The position numbers and the translations under genes are program-made. A DNA stretch of 64,000 nucleotides from Paralvinella palmiformis (lineage: Eukaryota; Annelida; Polychaeta; Terebellida; Alvinellidae): assembly GCA_025642065.1 (NCBI GenBank), contig JAODUP010000184.1:250001-314000 (forward strand). Direction: 5' to 3'. Positions 55,115 to 64,000 of this stretch are shown here, piece after piece; position 1 is the stretch's first letter, and every line of letters begins with the position of its first letter. A model generated the notes under the pieces. That model was not told the DNA's origin. It made no database searches and saw only the letters and a program-made list of their open reading frames with translations.

Positions 55115-55491
55115 TTATACACCCAGTAATTTTTTAAAAACTATTTAGAAAGACTCAGTGAATAATGTTTACCGCTATCAGTCAGCATTTAGACATCCTG
55201 TCACAATCGGACATTGGCATCCTTATTAGAGAACCAGGAGAGACTTCTGATCCCTACAGAAAAGACGCCATTAGCTAAGTCGCCAGTGCTGCCATCTGAT
55301 GATGGCAGCCAGACATTGAATCAGGAGACTGGGCACTTCTCGACCTGTAGACGGCCTGAATGTGCGCCACGTAGCGGAACATCTGGCAACCACTCAAGAG
55401 GTCGGCACCGATTTCAGGCCGGAGACGACGACATCTTCTTCGGGCTAAGTGTATGTCAGCAATTTATTTCAGACTCCACATGGCCCAGTCT

Positions 55492-55526
<35 letters not shown>

Positions 55527-55782
55527 TGTTCCGATGCACATCTTACGGAGGCGACTAATAGGCCAAGATCAGGAACCGTGGGAATGTCAAGGTGAGCCAA
55601 GGATATCGTGTCAAAACATCTCTACAGCGTATAATGATGACTTGGTGATGATTAAAGGAAACCATTCTCGGATTGATAGAGTATGCCACCTGAATTTATA
55701 CCATCTGAGGTAGTGGTTAGGTTCTTGGTGCAATAAAAAAAAAACCACAACAACCACAATCTGAAACATCTATACTTGACGT
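55115..55782. other. intergenic, no gene recognised
   Basis: A (CT)n tract occupies 55493-55522. Two open frames overlap it and are driven by it. Confidence 0.4.
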
Positions 55783-55790
55783 AATGGTGG

Positions 55791-55967
55791 ACGCCTCCGT
55801 GGTCTGACTGGTAGCGCGCTGGACCACAAATCACTACCAGCTGAGTTCGAATTTTGGCGTGGGTATGTTTCGTCTTTGACTTCGCTGCCTTAGCATTGGA
55901 GGTCGCTCGGCCGATTTAGCCTACCATGTGCAAAAAGGTGGCCGTAAAATATCAATCATCATCACAC
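55791..55967 (+). repeat. SINE family A, near full length, plus copy
   Basis: It begins ACGCCTCCGTGGTCTGACTGG, has B-box-like GTTCGAATTTT and ends GGCCGTAAAATATCAATC, then an ATC tail. AATGGTGG (55783-55790) and AATAGTGG (55968-55975) may be the target duplication. Confidence 0.8.
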
Positions 55968-56977
55968 AATAGTGGCATACCCTCTACCTTTTATGACTGG
56001 AAGCATTGGTTTGTCTGCCAAAAAAGAAACCCAGTGAAAGCAAGCATTCACACTTTATATTAGCAAATTAAGTCTTTGCGGGGAACAAGGCGTGTGTATA
56101 CAGCCTTTTATAGGCACGGCTGTATTTACACGTAATCTTGACAGTGAGGGAAAAGGCACTGGCACAATCAACTAAGAATTATCGTAACGATCCACCATGA
56201 AATTCAATCTTGACCAGTCGTCTTTCATAGTACAAGTAATATCCATGTGTGCGCGAATGTGCACATCATCCCGTGTACTTATGCATCATCCCGTCTGCCT
56301 ACCATACCCAAGACATGACGACCCCCCCCCGTGACGCCCAAAACACTTCGTATTGTACTGAAAATACCGAGCACATAATATATCACATGAATATAAGCCA
56401 CCTCTCACCAAGGCCTCGGAATGTCACCTCAGTCCAACAGTTATCGTAGGAAACTCTACCTGGAATTTCACACATATGCCAGCTGAGTCCCCCCGGTATC
56501 CGTCAATAGTGTTGACACCGGAGTCATAATGTAGCTCTAACCCCGTGTTATTTCTCTCTCTCTCTACCCGTACTTGCGTGTATGTGTGTGCGCGCGCGCA
56601 CTCCCGCTATAATCATTCCCAGGATGGTCTCGCCTTGCCGTTTTCTTAGCAATTGGTAAAGTATTCGTAACAGATGCGTGGCGGACTGGAGCCAATCAAT
56701 CTCGAATACGGACGGTGTGTCGTGTGTTGTTGGACCACCACAACAGCTAGCCAGACGCCGAACTCTGTAAGCAAATCCACGCCCAAAGTTAAGATTCCAC
56801 GTGACGCGGTATGCGATTTGTCTGAATTCAACTGAACGTTTTTCCATGCGTTTTCGGTATCTTTTGCCGAAGATTTTCATAGCATCATTTTTATTGACGC
56901 GGCATTCCACTCAGACACCACGCAATAATATTTCAAGTCATGCCAGGCAATCACACTAACCATTCTGATTTGTTCCA

Positions 56978-57267
56978 TCAATGTTTGTTTCGTTGTTCGG
57001 GGAGAATCCCCAGGCTGTCGCTTATTCGGCACAGCCTCTATATGTTGGGAGTGGTTGAGAAAACCTCATCCCCCATCACTCACAGGGTAGGAGTACGGAA
57101 AGATGGAGCCGAAATCACTGCCAGAGTGTTTTACGTCCTCAGGGATTTTTAACGTCCCCCTTTATTTTTAGAATTCAGTGGAGACGGCAGCGCCATTTAA
57201 CGTGGTCAGCCACCCACTATGTTGTGAGCCGAGTGCCGGGCGCTCAACCGCTGGGCCACCAGAGCTC
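56978..57267 (-). repeat. SINE family B, near full length
   Basis: The plus strand reads GAGAATCCCCAGGCTGTCGC, then GGAAAGATGGAGCCGAAAT, CCAGAGTGTTTTACGTCC and ACCCACTATGTTGTGAGCC, and ends with the inverted head GGCCACCAGAGCTCA. The head lacks the stretch with the B box, an internal deletion compared with 2030-2380. Confidence 0.75.
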
Positions 57268-57498
57268 ACTTCCATCATTCACAACATAGGGCTAGTAATA
57301 TACGATGCGAGTAGGTGTGAATGAATACACACTCTTCAAGTACAGTGTGGGGGGATCGTTGCAGTGTACCTAACATTAATCCTGGCTCAACCGCCCAACA
57401 TAAAACTGAACTCCTCCACAACGATGTGATCACAGCTAAAAACTATGGAAACGTAATATACAACGAAATCATCGTGGGTACATTACATAATCTGGTCA

Positions 57499-57800
57499 AT
57501 GAGCTACAATTTGACGGGGCGGGGGGGGGGGGGAGGGTTCCAACAATACTTCAGGTTGACCAGAGAACAGTTTGCTCGGGTGTTGTATTATGTGGAGGAA
57601 GATTGCTGTCTTTCGTTGCGAAATCTCGTCAAACTGTTCGGGAAATACCCGTCCCTGACGTCATATTCTGGATTCCACCAAACTATTTTCTACTGTTGCT
57701 GTACGAATCGCTACCTGGAGCGATTCAGTTGGCTGCAGCTCAAATGATGTCGTATGCCGCATCGGGACATATGGAAGCACTGTCGTCCGTTTACGCGCTT
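57499..57800 (+). pseudogene. possible PIF/Harbinger transposase fragment
   Basis: After a poly-G run, one frame reads FQQYFRLTREQFARVLYYVE. This resembles the FxxYFRMSxEQFxxLLxxVE region before the catalytic part of Harbinger-type transposases. A second frame gives ASGHMEALSSVYAL, similar in style to the following LASGxSxxSL region. Frames differ, and no catalytic Asp/Glu motif is visible. The piece is short and decayed, so the assignment is tentative. A SINE family A copy interrupts the DNA at its right end. Confidence 0.35.
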
Positions 57801-57834
57801 TTTAATTTATGCCTCATCGACATACCGCGTATAT

Positions 57835-58018
57835 GGTGACGATTGGTGTTTTACGGCCACTTTTGTGCATATGATAGGCTAAATGGGCCGACCGACCTCC
57901 AAAGGTAATGAAGCGAGGTCGAAGATGAAACAACCTTCAGATATGCCCACGCCGGGATTCGAACATGGGTGCTAGTGATCTGTGGTCCAACACGCTACCG
58001 CTAGACCACTGAGGCGCC
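57835..58018 (-). repeat. SINE family A, near full length
   Basis: Tail left, head right, B box GTTCGAATCCC on the minus strand. ACCGCGTA occurs on both sides (57824-57831 and 58023-58030), a likely short target duplication. Confidence 0.82.
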
Positions 58019-58439
58019 CTAGACCGCGTACAGGGAAATTTGGGTTAAGCTTTGTTGGTATCGTTCTGATTTTAACAACGCTGTGCAGCGACAGTACTAT
58101 GGCGGCTGTATTCGGTTATTGGGCTGTCAGAGATTTAACTGGCTCAAACACAATTAATTCCCCCCCCCCCCGTCGGCACATCTACTGTAGTCTGATCTGC
58201 ATCGGATTGTCATGGTTACTGATGCCAAACAAATTACATGTTCTTCTCACCATGATGTGGTGATAATAATCATCTCGATTAACATCCAACAAACACTACT
58301 AACCGGCCGGCATCAATTGCTCTGGGTTACATGTTTCGGTGGTAAGTGAAACATGAACGACCTCAATAAGAAGAGTTCCAAAGATGGCTGCACCCATTAA
58401 GTATATAATGGTTAAAACATCGACTAGACACGTTTCAGG

Positions 58440-58530
58440 CTGGGATTCTCCCCGAAAAACAAAAGTAGACACGTTTGACTGTGCCCAATAGGCGACAGCC
58501 AGGGGTCTCTACCTCCAACGTCAACAATAC
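58440..58530 (+). repeat. SINE family B 3' fragment, plus orientation
   Basis: GGGATTCTCCCCGAAAAACA and GGCGACAGCCAGGGG are the complement of the left end of 56978-57267, with a short insert between them. Confidence 0.55.
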
Positions 58531-60110
58531 AAAACATGCTACAGAGAAACGTAAAACTTGCCTAATATGTCCTGCAAAATGTTAATAATAAGCCATGCCG
58601 TTTGGTGTGTTGGCCACAACATCAACACTTCCATAGCAGAACAATCCCACAATCATGTATTCTAGCCTAATGCAAAATAGCGTTGTTCTTGTTATTGTTC
58701 AACGACCATTTCTATGCACACATATGCAGTATAAATGGGCCGCATATGATGCAAAAACTTATACATGTACCTGAATAATCGTTACACTGTATCTAATTAC
58801 TGCCATAATAACGAATTTGCAATTATTACGTGTATCGTCTCCGATCTAGGACATCGTAGCAACCATCCAAAAACGAGCCACCGAAAACGTAATAGCACTC
58901 TATCAATAACACACACACACATATATTAGGAAATCATACTTCAATCTCGTGACACACACAAATACATTGATACCGGAGTCGTATGGAGAGGGCACACCAC
59001 GCAATCCAAAGGGGCCAACACACATTCATACGGACCTACGTTCAGCACCAGATACAACGTACATTGTCACCACGCTAACAACCGGAAGCCAGTCATCGAT
59101 TTCCCGGTCAGGAGGCAGGCTCCAGTAACAAACAAGAAACCGGTAAATACAGACAGCTGCCAATCCACACACACGCACATATATATATAAGCTTACAATA
59201 AGCCGATCTCTAATGATCTACCTGTCAGACGTAACTAGGCCAATCTTTATCTCATACCCGTAAATGTTTGGTACATCCGGGAAGTTCTCAGGTTTACCAC
59301 AGCGGCAATGTTGATCAAACTGGGGATGTTATAAATTGGTAATCTAAGGTTGCCTGGACAGGTGAGGCGCGGCTGTTACGTTGATTGGATTGTTTAACCT
59401 CGGCACTGGCCGCACCCGAGACATGTAGCCGAGCGGCGAACACCCGACAACCACACGGATCGGCTGGATTCGAACCGACGACCTCAACGTTTGTAGCGCA
59501 ATGCTCCAGCAGCCATGCTATCGCAGCACCCGAGTCGCACCAACCAGCGTGGCACTTCTGACACGGGTAATCCTAACAACCGCTTTCCGAGCATTCGAAC
59601 ACCTCAGCCAATTTCGGCCTGAAAACGCCTGCACTAATGCAGGCTCGAGACACCTCGGCTGTCACATGCCTCGGCATCTACAGACATGAACAACTTAAGT
59701 AGGACATAGAATAAAAAAATTTGCACTGAAGTATCTGTGCGCAGCGAATTTCCGATGGAAACACAGCAATGTCAACGCCTGTCTAGGAAATATGCTTATA
59801 TATATATATATGAGTGGTGTGACACTAGTACATACAATGACTGGAAGCACGCAGAGACCGTCAATTATTTACCACGCAGTAAGGCAAAAAAATGTAAATC
59901 AGGCCAAGTACAAAGGCGGATGAGATAACAAAATTGCTAAAATGAGCCAATAAAAATTGAGCAGACATTAAGAGTTTTTGGTATCGTACCTTCGACATAC
60001 ACAACACACTCCATGCGACCTACTTGATCTCCGAACGGTTCACTCACAGTGGCCAATGTCCGACAAATTCCTGATGCGCGTGCGCGCACACCCACGCGAT
60101 TTACACTGCA
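58531..60110. other. intergenic, no gene recognised
   Basis: Family D tRNA-like head on the minus strand near 59455-59520 (B box GGTTCGAATCC). No exon recognised; the missing CERT1 N-terminal exon was not seen here. Confidence 0.4.
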
Positions 60111-60111
60111 G

Positions 60112-60455
60112 ATCAAACATGGGGGTCAATGCAATTCCGGAATTGGAAATGATGGTCAATTCCAATTCCGGAAAGTTGATTATTTAAAAAGAAATGGAAT
60201 TGAAGTTTCCTACAAAAAATAAATCCACAAATAAATATTTCTTCCGTGATTGTTCTACTTGGACTATAACCTAGGTATTGTAAGTAGGTACTCGGAGTAC
60301 ACACTCATGGTAAAAGTAGTAGATCTAGGGAAAAAAGAGTCGGTAAAAAACGGAATTGGAATTGAAAAACTTGGATTTGGAATTGAAGAATTTGATGTGG
60401 CACTGACCAAATGGAATTCAGTGGAATTGACCAAATGGAATTGACCGCATGTCTG
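60112..60455. repeat. AATTGG-rich dispersed repeat, best copy
   Basis: The right end inverted reads GCAGACATGCGGTCAATTCC, which matches the left end of the 32708 copy. The element therefore has terminal inverted repeats. The inside has many GGAATTGGAATTGA-type words and the shared blocks TGGAATTGAAGTTTCCTAC and ACTCATGGTAAAAGTAGTA. Confidence 0.7.
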
Positions 60456-62611
60456 CTGCAGATACTCCACCATTTCTCGGAAGGCGTGGATGTTAGGGCG
60501 TTGGGATATTTCAACCGCCTATCAGAATCTGTTTGAATCGTTTCGGCTCGGGGCCGATCACACAGAGGGCAAGCGGCCGAGGAGCACCCGCCAAGGGAAA
60601 CGAATCCGCACATTTAACACAGATATGAACCGGATTCGAAACCACAACCCGGAGGTTTGCAGCGCATCGCCATCAGAACGGTCCAACCGGCGGCTGTCAG
60701 AACAATCACGAAGTTCGCTGGAAAATAAGTTCGACCTTCAATGTGGACAAAATCATATCACTGCGTGGAAATTCCACATGTAGCGACATGTAGCCACCCA
60801 CCAACAACAACTACTTCTACACGAAATATAAATATCTACGGTGCAAATAAATAATATCACATCGTAAGAGCTTTTCTGATTACTGACGATGATAACAAGT
60901 ACGGATAACAGTCACCAATCCTCTTGGAGCTACATTACACAATTATGACAACAAATATATATATATATATATATAAAAGAGAGAGAGAGAGAGAGAGAAA
61001 AACACCAGATGACGTCATCGATAATCAGACCGATCAACAACAATTGACACAATTCGTATGACTAAAGTGGGGGATCGCCGGTCTATATCTCGTGTTATCA
61101 CCAATCACGAACAATCTGAACGCACTCAATTGGTTTCAATCGGGATATGCTCTTCGTGCGCGTGCAAACCGGGAGAGGGGGAGTCCTGCTGTACTGGTGG
61201 TTGATTGACGGGATATGGTGGTTGAGGATCTTAGTACTGCGAATGAGTAGAAGTAGAACCCGTGAAAAAAAACCGTATACTGCAAAACCTAACCATGCGA
61301 TTACCCGCCTTCAAAGATCACCTCAACCTGCCCGTTTCCAACTGTGTTGCTTTATACACACCAGAACACATATAAGGGATTAAACGCAGTGAGTTATGTT
61401 TCAAAGTGGTCTCTTTAGACATATTCCACTGTATGCGTATTAATTTGTTATTGCTAAGATAGACAACTGTATTATAAAAATCTATATAAACTAATGGCTT
61501 ACTTTAGGGACATATATATGGTAGTCTGCGTGTGTGCGCGTGCGCCTGTGTGTGTGGAAGGAGGTGGGGGGGGAGGGTTCTTATCAACAGTGATTCATCA
61601 TCCGATGACGATGATAGCGGTGACTAGACTTAATTCGGCGTAACAACATCACAGAGCTGAGATAATTAATTAATAAACACCTAATATGACAAACTGTAAT
61701 CCGTATACAGCCAATCAGACACTGTTATTATGCCGATGTGATAAAACTTGGGTGTCTTCACAACTGGCCTGACACACACACACACGTGCGCGCGCATCTC
61801 ACAATACAGCAATGTGTGAGTCATCTGGTCGTGGTGTCCCTTAGTCATCGATCAACAACACATACCTTTCTGTACGGTCGGTCAGGTGACTGAAAAATTA
61901 AACATTTCATATCACAAGCCAAAAATAACATAAAACTATAATCCGCAATATAACACACACACACACACACACGCTGTGCTGTCTCTGTTTTCACAGACCT
62001 ACAGACCTGCCAAACCAAGAAATATCCATTTCTTCTAGCACTTCAGCCATCAGGGATAACATCCAAAATCCCGGGCTAAACACGAGGACGTTTCCAGGAC
62101 AAAATGTACCATTTTCCAAGACAGAGTATACAAGATTTAAAGTTACGTGTGAAAAATCACAGCATATGCATTCACTATATGAACGATTTTTTACGGTACA
62201 GCCTTACCCTCCTTACGACTTTTAGTGGTGCCATTTTAAAGCTTTTAATGTATTGGGGATTATTTATATTATTGAAAAAATAAATGGTATATAAAGAAAT
62301 TATTTATTTTGCTAACGCAATGCCATTCGAATAAAAATGTGGTCCGCTTATTTGGTCCAGACACAAGCTTTAAAATGATACTGGGGACGTCATTATGTTA
62401 ATTTTTACTGAAGTCATGATACAAAAAAGGTTTTAAAAGTAGGAGCAAGGACCACAAAATGTGATGATATCCTCAACATCTAAAATCAATAAATACACGT
62501 TGTGTGTATCACTATTAGTAAAAACATGACATAATGAACAACGTTTTTAGATCCACGTTCGAAGAGACCCAGCATAGGGATGAATATACAATGTACATAT
62601 ACAAACAATTA
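60456..62611. other. intergenic, no gene recognised
   Basis: Family D tRNA-like head at about 60630-60690 (minus). (TA)n(GA)n at 60954-60998. CA tracts at 61770 and 61952-61971. No exon seen. Confidence 0.4.
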
Positions 62612-62822
62612 AACATTCAGTCACTCCTTGAACTCTACCCGCCTACTCAGACTGGTATTAGTAATACTAATTCGGTTTGTGAGTAAACCCATAAAAAATC
62701 AATGCTCACCAGTTTTATGGCAGTTTTGAATGGTCAATAGGTACGATGATGTCGGTTAGTTATCAGATTGAGCATAAAACAACTGCTGCCCATGTAAATA
62801 TAGTTGTATACGTCTCTTTACT
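62612..62822 (-). repeat. dispersed repeat G, minus copy
   Basis: Inverted partner of 48840-49039. It differs by an indel and scattered changes. Confidence 0.8.
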
Positions 62823-62852
62823 AAACACACAAAAAACAATATAGATTTTTTA

Positions 62853-62872
62853 ACAAGAAATATTACACCTAC

Positions 62873-62904
<32 letters not shown>

Positions 62905-62932
62905 CCGTTCTAATAGGTGTAATATTTCTTTT
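62853..62932. other. palindrome with 23-bp arms around an (AT)n core
   Basis: The left arm AAGAAATATTACACCTACTAG and the right arm, read inverted, AAGAAATATTACACCTATTAG differ at one base over 23. The roughly 24-bp alternating AT core lies between them. Confidence 0.8.
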
Positions 62933-63425
62933 GTTTCGTTCTATGTTCTCAGGCAATATTTCTTTCACGGAGATTTCCATGCCTAGAAAAGGAAATTGTT
63001 ATTTTTCGGGTTTTCCATGACAGTCAACACTAAACATGACCAGTGTATGCGCACGCGCGTGCCAATTTATTAAAATAATCAGCCACTCGATGACTGAGGC
63101 CTCACACGAAAACTGCCAGCCAGCCAGTGTCACCTCCAAAAACATGCAGGGAGACGTCATTCGGCCAATTATAAACCACAAGCACCAAACTGGGTGCCAA
63201 TTTATGGAGAGATAACCAATCAATCCCAGGGTGATCAGCTAGCTATGACATCTACGAGCCACAAGGGCCGTATGGTTAACAACGTATTGACAGAACATTG
63301 GCAGATCACGAAACCGAGTCTGCTCACGCACAATAAGCCTAGACTAGTAACCAGACACAATACCAGTCAATGGGCCACACAAGAAGAATAACACAGAACT
63401 GTTTGTTTATTATATCTAGGCATCT

Positions 63426-63452
63426 ATCTCTAAGCAGCGCTTAGAGATAGCG
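63426..63452. other. 12-bp perfect inverted repeat
   Basis: CTATCTCTAAGC and GCTTAGAGATAG are exact complements separated by three bases. Function unknown. Confidence 0.7.
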
Positions 63453-63583
63453 GTAAACAAATATTGTGAATAATCTTCTCCCGGAAGTAGTGATAATGAT
63501 TATTAATTAAGTAAACAAATTGGACATCTAGCACTGTGACAAATATACATGATACACACTGAGACGAGTAATATTCTGCAGTA

Positions 63584-63614
<31 letters not shown>

Positions 63615-63740
63615 TTCATTCTAGCTAACAACTGCTGTATTCTATGTCATTGTGCTCCTGTGGTTGTTTACGAGTTAATTGTCTATTCTGTTTTATATTC
63701 GTATAGTTTTAGATGACATTTGTCCGCAGATTGCATTTGT

Positions 63741-63905
63741 CCACCTCCGTGGTCTAACTGGTAGCACGTTGGACCACAGATCACTAACAACTGAGTTCGA
63801 ATCTCAGCGTGGGCATATCTGAAGGGTGTGTCATCTCTGACTTCGCTTCATTTACCTTCGGAGGCCGGTCGGACCATTTATAGCCTATCACGTGCACAAA
63901 GGTGC
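63741..63905 (+). repeat. SINE family A, plus copy, 3' tail lost
   Basis: CCACCTCCGTGGTCTAACTGG head, perfect-looking B box GTTCGAATCTC, body to CGTGCACAAAGGTG, then unrelated sequence instead of the GTAAAACATC tail. Confidence 0.8.
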
Positions 63906-64000
63906 AGGATGGATTAGAAATAAACACAAAATTAACGCCGGCTTCACTTACTATGTACTCTCATTTCGACATAACTGCAACGCCATTCCCAAAATGGACC

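Noticed and set aside
55214..55713. Two plus-strand open frames with Ser/Leu runs
   Set aside because: Both are carried by the (CT)n tract at 55493-55522.
56548..56910. Minus-strand 120-codon basic open frame
   Set aside because: It begins with GTG rather than ATG, ends in microsatellite-coded residues and resembles no family I know.

Overview
This window is intron-rich nuclear DNA of an animal. The proteins are closest in style to bilaterian orthologues, and the dense tRNA-derived SINEs, TIR elements and dinucleotide tracts fit a marine lophotrochozoan, most likely a mollusc. That last step is inference; no species marker was found. No bacterial, viral, plasmid or CRISPR feature was seen. 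Four real protein genes can be assembled exon by exon from splice sites and homology. Their exons are mostly much shorter than the long open frames, so many open frames here are not genes. Layout, left to right. (1) 1-2650: intergenic, with two tRNA-derived SINE families. (2) 2650-7850, plus strand: complete ribosomal protein gene RPS17, five coding exons, 134 aa, with a CCAAT box, a pyrimidine-rich start region and an AATAAA signal. Its introns hold a TTAA-flanked MITE, a SINE, a hairpin cluster and an AATTGG-rich repeat. (3) 8484-10915, minus strand: a two-exon glutaredoxin-like gene (C5orf63 family), tail to tail with RPS17. Its single intron uses a GC-AG splice pair, has a perfect 20-bp hairpin just inside the donor, and hosts a decayed DNA transposon. 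(4) 11600-12055: a 45-bp minisatellite, open on both strands. (5) 16399-21286, minus strand: a two-exon 13-finger C2H2 zinc-finger gene, with a TTA-flanked TIR element in its intron. (6) 22900-23400: a decayed non-LTR retrotransposon 3' end. (7) 30910-39632, minus strand: 13 exons of the ceramide transfer protein gene CERT1, from the second half of the PH domain to the stop. The first coding exon(s) were not found. (8) 39633-64000: gene-poor DNA packed with SINEs, microsatellites, a 41-bp degenerate tandem repeat, two pairs of long inverted repeats, a direct repeat pair and a possible Harbinger transposase fragment. The four genes are unrelated housekeeping or regulatory genes: translation, a probable mitochondrial thiol protein, a probable transcription factor, and ER-to-Golgi ceramide transport. 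They do not form a functional unit. The points most worth a second look are the GC-AG intron with its adjacent hairpin, the 45-bp minisatellite whose unit variants are mostly silent in only one reading direction, the SINE family with recognisable target-site duplications, and the unnamed repeat families on the right side. I did not find convincing evidence of a wholly new biological system.
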